DNA from: JAJFUB01 sp964622325
GTDB lineage: Bacteria > Armatimonadota > Zipacnadia > Zipacnadales > UBA11051
Assembly: GCA_964622325.1 (NCBI GenBank)
Contig: CAZUOJ010000003.1
Coordinates: forward strand, 1-64,000
Length of the DNA: 64,000 nt
Direction of reading: 5' to 3'
Shown here: piece after piece, positions 1 to 8,826 of the stretch
Position numbering within the stretch: the stretch's first letter is position 1
Layout of the letters: every line of letters begins with the position of its first letter
The notes under the pieces: model-generated
Seen by the model: only the letters and a program-made list of their open reading frames with translations
What the model was told of the DNA's origin: nothing
Databases searched by the model: none
Made by a program: the position numbers and the translations under genes

Positions 1-1920
1 CCCTTTCGGATTGAAACAATCGCGTGGCGGGAAGACGGAAAAATCGTCTGGCGTGTGGCGCAACAACATGGGCCTCAGCCGGGCAGAATTGGGAAAATCT
101 TTGTCGATGGCGTGGATGTGACAAAGCAGACGCTAATGCCGGCGCCAAGCTTTGTCCATGGGATTTGTCCTCTGGAAATTCGCTTATCTCGTCCGTTGAC
201 AAAAGGCTCCTTTCATACATATAAGCTCGTCAATGATAGAGGCGTGGCAGTGGCATGTACGCTGCGCACGCTGGAAGAATTTATGCCTTTGGGGCTGTAT
301 GGCCCCGCCAATTTGGAAGAAGCTGTCAAGGCCGGCTGGAACACAATCGTGTTATTTGGAAGGCAGGATCGGGCGAGCCTGGATCGTTATGCTGCTTATG
401 GCCTGCGTTGTGGCTTTTATGTGGGCGGCAAGCCTGTCGAGGATGTTGTCCAGCATTCGGCCTTGTATGCCTATTTTCTGCGTGATGAGCCGGATTGCGG
501 CGATTATTTTTCCAGCTCCTGGCCACATCCCCTGCGCATAGGCTATCTGGCGCCGGATTGTGTGCGGGATATGGAAGCCTGTTTTACAGCTGATCCTGTG
601 ACGCCTGTGGCGATGACATTGGATTTAACATATAAGCCGGCGAATTATTATGTGTACAGCCAGATTCCTGATATTGTCACGCCTGATTGTTATCCCTTAG
701 CGATCGGCCAGCCGCTCTCCTGGATCCGCGAAGTCACGCACACTTGTCGACTGGCAGCGGGCCCGCGGCGTGTGGATATGATTCCGCAAGTGGGCTTTGA
801 GGATCGCAAAAAGGAGAAGATGAAATTCCCCCGCCCGCCTTTTGATCGCGAGATTGTGATTCAATATCTGTATGCGTTAGGCGCGGGCGCCCGCGGCTTT
901 TTGGGCTGGGAAGCCTTTAATGAAGAGTCGGATTCCACGCATTTCTATGGCGCGCCGAATTTCCCGGATGTAATGAACGCCCTCAGCCAGACATTCCAGC
1001 GTTTTAAGCTCCTGGAGCCGCTCATCCTGCAAGCGCATCCGACAGATCTGGCCCGATGTGACAATCCTCGTGTCTGGACGCGTACGCTTATTTGCGGCTT
1101 GCAGGCTCTCTTAATTGTGCTTGTGAATGATGCCTATGAAAGTCTGGCGGAGGATTTTGCGATTACGCCGCAAAAAAATGTGACTATTCGTATTCCTAAA
1201 CTTCCGTGGCTGCAGCCTTTTTATGCGGCGCGTGTGGACAGTGGCCGCTTTCAGCCCATATCCCTCCAGCAAACTTCCGAAGGCTTTCTTCTGCGGCTAT
1301 CGGAGCTGGACACAGGGGAAATCTTCTTGCTGGCAGCTGACATAGATGTGGCGCAGGCGCTGCTGAAGCGCTATCAACAGGAGGTGGCGCGGGCAGGCGC
1401 CGCGCTTATTGCGGGCTATCAGGCTGAGCAGCGGCAACGCGGCCGCACAGAAGCCCTGACGCGCTATATCATGGGACGTTTCAAAGATTATGCTTATGAA
1501 GTCACAACGCCCTTAAATGCGTATGGCACAGAGCGGGGCGGCTTTTTTAATCCGCAGAAAGTGCCCCATCCAGGGCTAGAATGGTGGACGGAAAGTACGC
1601 CTCGCGGCGGCGAATGGAAAATCTCTATTCCGGAAAGCCAAGGGGGCAAGAAGCATAAAATTTATTTTCAAACACAGAGCTGGTGGGGCGGCGGGCATTT
1701 ACGAATTGAAATATGGGGCCCCGACAAACAGGCGATTATGGAATGGGATGGCCCCGAACGCCCTCGCTTTCTGGAGGCTGTCGAAGTCACATTGCCTCAG
1801 GCCGGAGATTATACGATACGGATTCTTCAGGCGGGCGCAGGCAAGCCCGGCGGCCGGCTCAGCCGCTTCATTTATGTCGTGCCGGAAACGGCAGGCCCCT
1901 GGCCTATGCCGTATGAATAA
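1..1920 (+). CDS. TIM-barrel glycosidase-like protein, 5'-truncated by window edge
   Basis: The frame is open from base 1 with no stop and no convincing start, so the gene begins upstream of the window; a GTG at 55 is internal-looking. About 639 residues are visible, ending in TAA at 1918-1920. The middle carries YFLRDEPDCGDYF, resembling the Asp-Glu-Pro strand end of GH-A-like TIM barrels, and later AGARGFLGWEAFNEES, which resembles the end of such a barrel. The C-terminal ~150 residues are rich in beta strands and aromatics (WWTESTPRGGEWK, QSWWGGGHLRIEIWG), suggesting a beta-sandwich or carbohydrate-binding domain. The exact family and substrate are not recognised. It converges with asd. 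Real coding status is strong; function is inferred from motif resemblance only. Confidence 0.75.
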   Translation, partial: PFRIETIAWREDGKIVWRVAQQHGPQPGRIGKIFVDGVDVTKQTLMPAPSFVHGICPLEIRLSRPLTKGSFHTYKLVNDRGVAVACTLRTLEEFMPLGLYGPANLEEAVKAGWNTIVLFGRQDRASLDRYAAYGLRCGFYVGGKPVEDVVQHSALYAYFLRDEPDCGDYFSSSWPHPLRIGYLAPDCVRDMEACFTADPVTPVAMTLDLTYKPANYYVYSQIPDIVTPDCYPLAIGQPLSWIREVTHTCRLAAGPRRVDMIPQVGFEDRKKEKMKFPRPPFDREIVIQYLYALGAGARGFLGWEAFNEESDSTHFYGAPNFPDVMNALSQTFQRFKLLEPLILQAHPTDLARCDNPRVWTRTLICGLQALLIVLVNDAYESLAEDFAITPQKNVTIRIPKLPWLQPFYAARVDSGRFQPISLQQTSEGFLLRLSELDTGEIFLLAADIDVAQALLKRYQQEVARAGAALIAGYQAEQRQRGRTEALTRYIMGRFKDYAYEVTTPLNAYGTERGGFFNPQKVPHPGLEWWTESTPRGGEWKISIPESQGGKKHKIYFQTQSWWGGGHLRIEIWGPDKQAIMEWDGPERPRFLEAVEVTLPQAGDYTIRILQAGAGKPGGRLSRFIYVVPETAGPWPMPYE

Positions 1921-1950
1921 GACGCCCGACATGCTTTCCTCTCAAAGGAA

Positions 1951-1990
1951 AATCCCCAGAATAATCTCTGGGGATTAAATTATTTTATTT
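1951..1990. terminator. Intrinsic terminator, probably bidirectional
   Basis: A perfect 10-bp stem (1951-1960 with 1967-1976, centred on CCCCAGA/TCTGGGG) with a 6-nt loop is followed on the plus strand by an AT-rich stretch with T runs. On the minus strand it is followed by TTTTCCTTT. It lies between the convergent glycosidase-like gene and asd and can serve both. Confidence 0.8.
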
Positions 1991-2098
1991 ATATACAGAC
2001 ATACAGCCCTAGCCCAATTTTTAACAATTTATGCCTGCGGATTAAGCCTGATAGCCCAGAATGCTTCCATCGTTCTTTGGGCAGCTTCTAAATTTTCG

Positions 2099-3220
2099 CT
2101 ATACAGCAATCAGCCCCCGGGCAATCATTTTTTCGGCAATTTGCACTACATTCGTGGCGGCGCCTTTGCGCAAATTGTCCGCCACACACCATAAATTAAT
2201 CGTATGGGGGCGTGAATGATCATCGCGAATACGCCCCACTAATGTCATATCCTTCCATTCGTCTTTGCGAATGTCCGCCTGCGTGGGATATTGTCGCTCC
2301 GTCACTTCCCAGTGCATTATCCACGGCTTGCGCGGCTTGTCGCCTTTTTGCGCCAAAAAGGCTAAACGCTCCGGATCCTGCGTGGGCCCATCAATCACAA
2401 CGACGCCTTCGGCTTGCTGCGGATCGCGCAGAATCTCCAGCGCCTTTTCCGCATTCATAGGCTTTTCAAATTCCACATTGATGGATTCGGCGTGCCCGAT
2501 TTCCACAGGCACACGGACTGCCGTGGCCACCACATCAATATGCGGATCGTGCAATATCTTCCGTGTTTCGTAAAGCATTTTCATTTCTTCTTTTGTATAG
2601 CCATTGTCCAAAAACACATCAATATGCGGCAGACAATCCAGGGCAATGGGCCTGGGGAAGATGCTGGGATCGCAGACGATTTTTTTGCCATTAATCAAAC
2701 AGGGCAATTGGGCCCTTAGTTCATCCTGGGCAGCCGCGCCCCAGCCCGAAACAGATTGGAAAGTCGTCACAACAATGCGCCGAATGCGGGCAACGCGATG
2801 CAAAGGAGCGAGCGCCACTACCATCTGGATTGTGGAGCAATTGGGGCTGGCGATGAAGCGCGTGTCTGGCGTCACATCTTCCATATTGACTTCCGGCACG
2901 ACAAGCGGCACATCCGGATGCAAGCGAAAATCCGAGCCATTGTCAATGCAGACAGCGCCGGCTTTTTCCGCTGTTTCGCGCCACTGGACGGAAGCGCCTT
3001 TGGCGCCTTCGCGGCCCGCAAAAAAGACAACATCCAGCCCCTGAAACAGCTCCGGCGCCACTTGCTGGACATCCACTTCCTCCCCGCCTAATATCTCCCG
3101 ACGCGCCTGTGTCGCCATCACAACAGGAGGCTCCGCCAGGGGAAAATTGCGCTCCTTCAAACAGGCATAAATCCGATCCCCAACAGGCCCCACGCCGACA
3201 ATCCCAACTTTCAAGCCCAT
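2099..3220 (-). CDS. asd: Aspartate-semialdehyde dehydrogenase
   Basis: Catalyses the NADPH-dependent reduction of aspartyl phosphate to aspartate semialdehyde, the branch point to lysine/diaminopimelate, threonine and methionine. The 373 residues start with a dinucleotide-binding segment (GIVGVGPVGDRI). The catalytic cysteine is Cys128 in ASPNCSTIQM, and the active-site histidine is His243 in RVPVEIGHAES. The conserved C-terminal block DNLRKGAATNVVQIAE is present. In SVSGWGAAAQDEL a Trp sits where many homologues have Ala. Length is normal. The start is supported by GAGGAG about 8 nt upstream. dapB ends only 14 nt before this gene, so the two are very likely co-transcribed and feed diaminopimelate synthesis. 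Confidence 0.95.
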   Translation of the reverse strand: MGLKVGIVGVGPVGDRIYACLKERNFPLAEPPVVMATQARREILGGEEVDVQQVAPELFQGLDVVFFAGREGAKGASVQWRETAEKAGAVCIDNGSDFRLHPDVPLVVPEVNMEDVTPDTRFIASPNCSTIQMVVALAPLHRVARIRRIVVTTFQSVSGWGAAAQDELRAQLPCLINGKKIVCDPSIFPRPIALDCLPHIDVFLDNGYTKEEMKMLYETRKILHDPHIDVVATAVRVPVEIGHAESINVEFEKPMNAEKALEILRDPQQAEGVVVIDGPTQDPERLAFLAQKGDKPRKPWIMHWEVTERQYPTQADIRKDEWKDMTLVGRIRDDHSRPHTINLWCVADNLRKGAATNVVQIAEKMIARGLIAV

Positions 3221-3234
3221 TGCTGATCTCCTCT

Positions 3235-4044
3235 TTATTTGTTTGCTTCAAGCAAATGTTCTAAGCCATAAATAAGCCCTTTTTGGGCGCGCACTTGCCG
3301 TATGGCAAGCAAGACGCCGGGCATGAAAGATTCACGACTTGTCGTATAATGGGCAATTTTCAGAATCTCGCCACGCCCCCCGAAGAGCACTTCCTGATTG
3401 GCGACAAATCCCGGCAGCCGCACGGCATGAATATGCACGCCCGCGCCCACGCCGCCACGGCAGCCCGGCACGCGCTGCAACTCCGTCACAGGCTCACAGA
3501 AAGGCTCTTCCCGCGCTTCGGCCATCATCTCTGCCGTCTTGAGCGCTGTGCCTGAAGGACTATCTTTTTTCGCTTCGTGATGATATTCAATAATTTCTGC
3601 ATAATCAAACAATTTTGCCGCCTGGGCGGCAAATCGCATCATCAATACAGCTCCCAGGGAGAAATTCGGCGCGATAATGGCGGGCGTATTTTTAGCTTCA
3701 CACATCCGGGCCACAACCTGGATGTCCGTCTGCGAAAGCCCTGTTGTGCCCACGACACAGGCCACGCCCGCCTCCAGAGCTGTCTCTATATTGCCCATCA
3801 CGACTGCGGGAGATGTAAAATCCACAAGCACATCGGGCTGACTGTCTTCTATAGCGCCACTGAGATGTCCGCTAATCGGGATTTTATCTGCCAGTCCGGG
3901 CACAATTTCATTGAGAAGATGTCCCACGCCCGCCGGATCCACGCCTCCTACTAGCTGCAAATCCGGAGCTTCATGGACATTTTGGGCTACGAGACGGCCC
4001 ATTTTGCCGCATACGCCTGTAACTAGTACACGGATAGGCGACAT
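3235..4044 (-). CDS. dapB: 4-hydroxy-tetrahydrodipicolinate reductase
   Basis: Second dedicated enzyme of the diaminopimelate/lysine pathway, reducing hydroxy-tetrahydrodipicolinate with NAD(P)H. The 269-residue protein shows the Rossmann start VTGVCGKMGRLV. It also has DVLVDFTSP and VVGTTGLS, and the family signature EYHHEAKKDSPSGTA with the substrate-binding His-His and the catalytic Lys. The C-terminal substrate segment around HIHAVRLPG is present. Length matches the family (about 270). It is directly upstream of asd in the same orientation with a 14-nt gap, forming a two-gene aspartate-pathway operon. The upstream DUF1284 gene ends 99 nt away and may or may not be co-transcribed. Confidence 0.95.
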   Translation of the reverse strand: MSPIRVLVTGVCGKMGRLVAQNVHEAPDLQLVGGVDPAGVGHLLNEIVPGLADKIPISGHLSGAIEDSQPDVLVDFTSPAVVMGNIETALEAGVACVVGTTGLSQTDIQVVARMCEAKNTPAIIAPNFSLGAVLMMRFAAQAAKLFDYAEIIEYHHEAKKDSPSGTALKTAEMMAEAREEPFCEPVTELQRVPGCRGGVGAGVHIHAVRLPGFVANQEVLFGGRGEILKIAHYTTSRESFMPGVLLAIRQVRAQKGLIYGLEHLLEANK

Positions 4045-4059
4045 CTTGAAATCCTTCCC

Positions 4060-4096
4060 TGGGATTGAGGATATATGGATATATCAATATATCAAA
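4060..4096 (-). promoter_or_regulatory. AT-rich repeated ATATAT/GATATATC element upstream of dapB
   Basis: The 99-nt gap between the DUF1284 gene and dapB holds three closely spaced ATAT(A)T units, including the palindrome GATATATC at 4078-4085. This is 30-50 nt upstream of the dapB start and is the only AT-rich block there, so it is a plausible promoter or operator. No -35/-10 pair is clear enough to assign. Confidence 0.3.
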
Positions 4097-4143
4097 ACAG
4101 GCTTCGCCTGACAAGCCCTCCTTACAGCCATGGCTTTTCTTTT

Positions 4144-4605
4144 TTATCCTTCCTCTTCTTCCTCAAAAAACATCCCCAAGTTCTGCAGCCCTGCATTTAA
4201 ATAGGCAAGCCGGGCTTGCGGATCCTCGCGCGGATGTGTGCATATTTTTTCAATATCCTTGAGATGCTCTTTCACGCGCTTACAAAAAGCTTGCATTGTC
4301 AAAATGTCCCCCTCTTGCAGCCCTAAATGAGCTAATAATCGCTTGTCTAACGCGTCGTTGTATTCCTGCTTGCTCATAGGAGGAGCAAAAGCCAAAAGAT
4401 TATCTGTACAGCGGCCTTCCACAAGCTTGGAGCACGGCGCGCAGATGTCATCCGCGCCCACAATCATTTCTATAGGCGTCTGCAATTCCTGCAAGACAAG
4501 CGCGGCCACTGTGTGCACTGCATGCCCATAGGCGCTGGGCACAAAAGGCTGTCCTGCGCCGTATTGTGTGATAATATCCAGGAGATGATGGGGGCGCAGC
4601 CTCAT
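4144..4605 (-). CDS. DUF1284 family protein, putative Fe-S binding
   Basis: A 153-residue protein beginning MRLRPHHLLD, the hallmark LRPHHLL start of DUF1284, a family of unknown function suspected of binding an iron-sulfur cluster. The cysteine cluster ICAPCSKLVEGRC (CxxC then a third Cys seven residues on) and a later Cys in QAFCKRV fit that idea. The C-terminus ends in a run of glutamates. It sits 79 nt downstream of the M24 peptidase, same strand. No experimental role is known to me for the family. Confidence 0.8.
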   Translation of the reverse strand: MRLRPHHLLDIITQYGAGQPFVPSAYGHAVHTVAALVLQELQTPIEMIVGADDICAPCSKLVEGRCTDNLLAFAPPMSKQEYNDALDKRLLAHLGLQEGDILTMQAFCKRVKEHLKDIEKICTHPREDPQARLAYLNAGLQNLGMFFEEEEEG

Positions 4606-4684
4606 AGCATTTTCCTCCCCTATTGTCTATATGACAAATAAAACTTTGAAGCTGCTCAATTAAAGGCTGAGGCGAGGGGGAACT

Positions 4685-5758
4685 TCAATAATCCGCTTTG
4701 GGGCTGTGTGTCAGCACTTCACAGGCATTTTCCGTAATCAGCACTGTATCCTCCAATCGCACGCCGCCCCAATTGGGGATATATATGCCTGGCTCTATTG
4801 TGATAATCATCCCCGGCTGCAGAATGTCCTCACTTTTAGCGGAAATGCGGGGCCCCTCATGGACTTGCAAGCCCACGCCATGTCCCAGGCCGTGGCTGAA
4901 ATGTTCTTTGTAGCCGGCTGCGTTAATAATCTGCCGCGCCACAGCATCCAGCTCGCAGCCACGCAGGCCCGGGCGTGCCGCCTCAATCGCTGCCTGTTGC
5001 GCTTCCTGCACCAGCCGATAGATTTCCCGGAATTTGGCGTCTGGCTCGCCGGCAAAAACTGTTCGTGTTAAATCACAGCAATAGCCTGTACTGCTATCGC
5101 GCCCGCCCACATCAATTTTCAACATCTCGTTTTTTTGGAATACGCGGCCTGTGGGGACGGCATGCGGCCGGGCGGCAGAAGGCCCGCTGGCCATAATAAT
5201 AGAAAAAGCGGGCTCAAGCTCCTGATCGGCTAAAGCCGCCTGCAACGCCAGCGCCAGCCGCCGTTCTGTTTCTCCGGGCTGCAAACCCTCCAAAAAGGCA
5301 GCTAAAGCCATATCTGTGCGCTGCGCTGCCGCGCGGATAGCCGCAATTTCTTCCTCATCTTTTATCAGTCGTAGCTGCTCCACGAGCTTGTTCATTGGGA
5401 GCAAAGCCGCATTCCCCAATTTTTCCTGAAGCCGCTGATAGGCGGCAAATGTGACATATTCGGCTTCAAAAGCCACGCGGGAAACGGAGAATTCCTGCAG
5501 AATTGCGAGGGCGCCGGCTAAATGTCCATTCTCGTCAAAGACAGCCTCGGCGACGCTGGCGACTTCCGCCGCTTCCTGCTTATAACGGCCGTCCGTGCAC
5601 ACATGCACAGCCTCTGGGCTGATGAGAAGATAGCCTTCGCCGCGAAAGCCTGTGAGATAGCGTACATTGGCTGGCTGAACAACTAATGCAGCCTGAATAT
5701 CTTGTGCGTCGAGATGCTCACGAATTTTTGTTAAACGCTGGATATAATTGGGCATCAT
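4685..5758 (-). CDS. M24 family aminopeptidase (Xaa-Pro type)
   Basis: Cytosolic metallopeptidase that removes N-terminal residues preceding proline, or splits Xaa-Pro dipeptides. The 357 residues comprise a creatinase-type N-terminal domain (to about residue 130) and a pita-bread catalytic domain. All five metal ligands are visible: Asp216 in KIDVGG, Asp229 in CDLTRT, His293 in HGLGHGVG, Glu322 in TIEPGIY and Glu336 in VRLEDT. The loop between the two Asp ligands is two residues longer than in E. coli PepP. Its start codon overlaps the aroQ stop (ATGATG context), so the two are translationally coupled; in many bacteria aroQ and an M24 peptidase are neighbours. Whether it acts as PepP or PepQ cannot be told here. 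Confidence 0.9.
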   Translation of the reverse strand: MMPNYIQRLTKIREHLDAQDIQAALVVQPANVRYLTGFRGEGYLLISPEAVHVCTDGRYKQEAAEVASVAEAVFDENGHLAGALAILQEFSVSRVAFEAEYVTFAAYQRLQEKLGNAALLPMNKLVEQLRLIKDEEEIAAIRAAAQRTDMALAAFLEGLQPGETERRLALALQAALADQELEPAFSIIMASGPSAARPHAVPTGRVFQKNEMLKIDVGGRDSSTGYCCDLTRTVFAGEPDAKFREIYRLVQEAQQAAIEAARPGLRGCELDAVARQIINAAGYKEHFSHGLGHGVGLQVHEGPRISAKSEDILQPGMIITIEPGIYIPNWGGVRLEDTVLITENACEVLTHSPKADY

Positions 5759-6198
5759 CGCTGTTGCTCCAATAAGGCCTTGATGGCGTGCAAGGCTAAA
5801 ATGTAGCTCATCCAGCGAAAGCCTGAAATTTGCCCCATACAGACAGGGGCAATTAAGGAACGCTGACGGAATTCTTCCCGGGCCGCAATATTGCTCAAAT
5901 GCACTTCCACAGTAGGCAGGCGCACGGCCTGGATTGTATCGCGCAAAACAACAGATGTATGTGTCAGCCCAGCTGGATTGATGATGATGGCTTCCGCCCA
6001 GCCATATGCCTGCTGGATGGCGTCTACAAGATGGCCCTCGTGATTGCTTTGGACAATGCGCACATTTAAGCCTAATTTCGCGGCTTCTTGCTGAATGGCT
6101 TCATTAATTTCCTCTAATGTTTTTTCGCCATACACATTAGGCTCGCGGAAGCCTAAGAGATTCAAATTAGGCCCATGAACTACAAGCACATTAGCCAT
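5755..6198 (-). CDS. aroQ: 3-dehydroquinate dehydratase, type II
   Basis: Third step of the shikimate pathway: dehydration of 3-dehydroquinate. The 147-residue length is typical of dodecameric type II enzymes. Signatures are HGPNLNLLGFREPNVYG (flexible loop Arg and catalytic Tyr), SNHEGHLVD, and NPAGLTHTSVVLRD with the catalytic His. His stands where most homologues have Asn in the first motif. The start is placed at 6198 because MANVLVVHGPN aligns with the family N-terminus and AAGGAG lies about 11 nt upstream; an in-frame upstream ATG at 6252 would run into the preceding gene. The stop overlaps the M24 peptidase start. Confidence 0.93.
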   Translation of the reverse strand: MANVLVVHGPNLNLLGFREPNVYGEKTLEEINEAIQQEAAKLGLNVRIVQSNHEGHLVDAIQQAYGWAEAIIINPAGLTHTSVVLRDTIQAVRLPTVEVHLSNIAAREEFRQRSLIAPVCMGQISGFRWMSYILALHAIKALLEQQR

Positions 6199-6215
6199 AT
6201 TTGTTGGCGCTCCTT

Positions 6216-8825
6216 TTAAGGCCGTCTCTCTGACAGCTGAGAGACGGCCCATTGACGCAATGTCTCCAATGCTCGCCCCTCTTCCTCAAGCCAGCCCGGC
6301 GGCAAAGCTTGCGGAGCTATTTGCCTCTTTGCAGCTGCAATGAGATGTAATCCTTTCTTCGCTAAAGTCCGCCAATCCTCTTGTTGCTCATTTTGTTTTT
6401 GCTGAGCCAGCTTCAAAAAGCCCCAGGCTTGCGCCATCTTATCTGCTGGCGTTTGTGGCGTAGCGCGTACGAGCTTTTCTAACAGAAGCTTTGCGTCCTC
6501 CTCGCGGCGCAAAGCGAAATATAAACGGATTTGCCTCTTCCAGGAAAGCGGATTATTAAGCCGTTGTAGCCGCTCCAAAACTTGTTGTGCCAGGGATGTA
6601 TCTTCTGCCAAATGACTCAAGCCTATTTCCTCGCCCCCTGTGATTTCTTTGAAGCGCATCTGTTCATTAATGGCCTGTTCTAAAAGGCACGCCGCTTTGC
6701 CATAATGCATCAGGGCTTCCGTTTGATGGCCTTTTCTTTGCGCTTCGTCTCCCAATCCAATCCAGCCCCACGCGAAAGCTGTTTCCGTGATCCCTTCAAT
6801 AGGCGCGCATTGTCCGACAAGCCCTTTTTGCAATGCAACTAATTGGCGATATGTACGTCCTGCCGCCTCAAATTGTCCGGCTTTCTCTTGTAATTGTCCT
6901 AAAGCGGCCAGGCCTCGCGGATAACGTGGATAATGTTGGAGGGCTGCTTGGGCGGCTGCCAAGGCGTCCTCAAGCCTTCCGGCTCGATCGTAAAGCCGTG
7001 CTAAAGCCAGATAATTAAGAGGCTCTGTCGGCTGCAAGGCGAGGGCTCGCAAACGGGCTTGTATTGCCCGCGGCAAAGCATTTTCAGCGCCTGCTAATGC
7101 CAGCGCCTCTTCTATCCTAGAAATTTCAATCCAGAAACGCGCCTGGGCTGGATTCCAGCGCGCTGCCCGTTCATACAGCATCGAGGCATACGCCAGCGCG
7201 TGACTTTCAGCGGCAGCTTGCGCCCGCATTGCGATCCATTCTGCTCCTAAATTCTTGGCACAATATATACATAAAATTAAGCCGAATGCGAAGCCACAGC
7301 CACGGAGGAGACGGCTGCGCGCAGAGAAAAATTTTTGACAACAGCAAAATATGCTGGAGGCGCCTTCCGGAGGCGCTTCTTTGCTCTTGAGGCTCTGTCT
7401 AATTTCCTGCCATGGCGCCAATCCTATTCCTGCTACAGCAAAAAAGCTAAAGCTTACAGCCGGGATATGCCAGGGATAATCAAAAAGTTCCTGCAGGGCG
7501 GAGCCCAGCAAAGCAGCGAACGCGGCGGCGGCAATGTGTCTTGACAATCCCTGGGCAAAGCGGGCTAATGTCCACAGCCGAGCCAAAACAAGGCCGCCCC
7601 AAAGCATGCCCAACATTAATCCAGGGATCCCCGTCTCGGCCGCCAGTTGCAAAAAGGATTGATGTGCCGCGCGTGTATAGCCCGCTATGGCAAAACGAGG
7701 AAAGATATGCTCATAGGCGCCGCCGCCAAAGCCCAGCCAGGGACGCGCCTTAATCATTTCCCATGTGGCCTGCCATGTGTATAGCCGAAACATTGTGGAA
7801 TGGCTTTGCGCGTCAAAAGCTTGTAACAGCCGTAAGCGCAAGGGCGGGACAATGAAAGCGGAGACAATGAGCAATATGACAAGCCCTAACATCAGGGCTT
7901 GCGATTTGGGCTTGCCTGAAAGCCCAAACAGAGCAAAAATCACAAGCCCGGCCAATAAGGCGAGCAGGCCCGCTTTCGAGCCTGTGAGCAGCAATGTAGA
8001 TAGCATTAATATCGCGGCGAAAAAAGCCGCAATCTCAGCATAACGAGGAGGCTCACATTTCACAGAATTTGTAGCCGGAGTCTGTTTCTTTTTTGTGGCC
8101 TGGGGCGCTTGTTTTTTGTCCGGCGTATAGGAGAAGGCTGTAGCAGGATGTGCTGATTGGGGGAGATTATGAAATTTGCGCCTTCGGCTTTGCCAGCCTA
8201 AAAGCAAGGCGAGCGTGGGGAAAAATGTCAAGAGCAAATAGCCGGCCAGCACATTGGGATTCAGCATTGTGCTGAAAACGCGCCAATGCGCTTGTTCCAA
8301 AAAGAAAACAGTGCGGACATATTCCCGCAAGCCCAGCAGGGACACAAGCGCGCCGCCGCCGACAAGCGCCCAGACCGCAAGGGGCCATAAAGTTGTATGG
8401 GCTTTTGATTTGCCAATCCGGGCTGGCAAAAATCCTCCATAACGAAATATCCAGAAGGCTATAACGCCAGCAAATAATTTAATAAGATAGACATCTGTAG
8501 CGAATCTGTACACAGAAACAAGCCAGGATAAGCATTGCCAGATTAAAAAAAATCCCAAGGCGATGTCGCAGACATCCGGGCAAAAAGATATTTTCGTTTC
8601 TGTGAAAGAAGCGATATGGGAGGGGGCTGGCCTCTTCGTGTCTTTTGCAAGAACAATTTCTTTTGCCGGAGAAAATAATCCTCCGGCGAGCCAGAGCAGA
8701 AGCGCCAGGCTGCTTGTCAAGCCTACAAGCAGGCCCTGCCAGGGCCACAGCTTGCCAGCGACAAGAGGCGCAACGCATAAGAAAAAGCTTAACAAAGCCA
8801 ACGAAGCATATCGGAGGAAAAGCAT
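6216..8825 (-). CDS. O-antigen ligase/polymerase-like membrane protein with C-terminal TPRs
   Basis: 869-residue polytopic inner-membrane protein. Roughly the first 500 residues contain about a dozen hydrophobic segments. In the large periplasmic loop the Wzy_C/O-antigen ligase pattern is seen: TGSKAG, then FRLYTWQATWEMIKARPWLG, FGGGAYEHIFPRFA and AAHQSFLQLAAETGIPGL. Members join undecaprenyl-linked glycans to lipid A-core or polymerise repeats, or glycosylate proteins. After the last membrane segment (about residue 530) comes a helical TPR region (LNYLALARLYDRAGRLEDAL and repeats). This architecture is common in O-antigen ligase-like proteins outside Proteobacteria. A charged, Lys-rich cytoplasmic insert sits near residues 240-270. 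The gene starts 1 nt after the upstream GT2 stop, so it is in the same operon. Ligase versus polymerase cannot be decided. Confidence 0.85.
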   Translation of the reverse strand: MLFLRYASLALLSFFLCVAPLVAGKLWPWQGLLVGLTSSLALLLWLAGGLFSPAKEIVLAKDTKRPAPSHIASFTETKISFCPDVCDIALGFFLIWQCLSWLVSVYRFATDVYLIKLFAGVIAFWIFRYGGFLPARIGKSKAHTTLWPLAVWALVGGGALVSLLGLREYVRTVFFLEQAHWRVFSTMLNPNVLAGYLLLTFFPTLALLLGWQSRRRKFHNLPQSAHPATAFSYTPDKKQAPQATKKKQTPATNSVKCEPPRYAEIAAFFAAILMLSTLLLTGSKAGLLALLAGLVIFALFGLSGKPKSQALMLGLVILLIVSAFIVPPLRLRLLQAFDAQSHSTMFRLYTWQATWEMIKARPWLGFGGGAYEHIFPRFAIAGYTRAAHQSFLQLAAETGIPGLMLGMLWGGLVLARLWTLARFAQGLSRHIAAAAFAALLGSALQELFDYPWHIPAVSFSFFAVAGIGLAPWQEIRQSLKSKEAPPEGASSIFCCCQKFFSARSRLLRGCGFAFGLILCIYCAKNLGAEWIAMRAQAAAESHALAYASMLYERAARWNPAQARFWIEISRIEEALALAGAENALPRAIQARLRALALQPTEPLNYLALARLYDRAGRLEDALAAAQAALQHYPRYPRGLAALGQLQEKAGQFEAAGRTYRQLVALQKGLVGQCAPIEGITETAFAWGWIGLGDEAQRKGHQTEALMHYGKAACLLEQAINEQMRFKEITGGEEIGLSHLAEDTSLAQQVLERLQRLNNPLSWKRQIRLYFALRREEDAKLLLEKLVRATPQTPADKMAQAWGFLKLAQQKQNEQQEDWRTLAKKGLHLIAAAKRQIAPQALPPGWLEEEGRALETLRQWAVSQLSERRP

Positions 8826-8826
8826 T

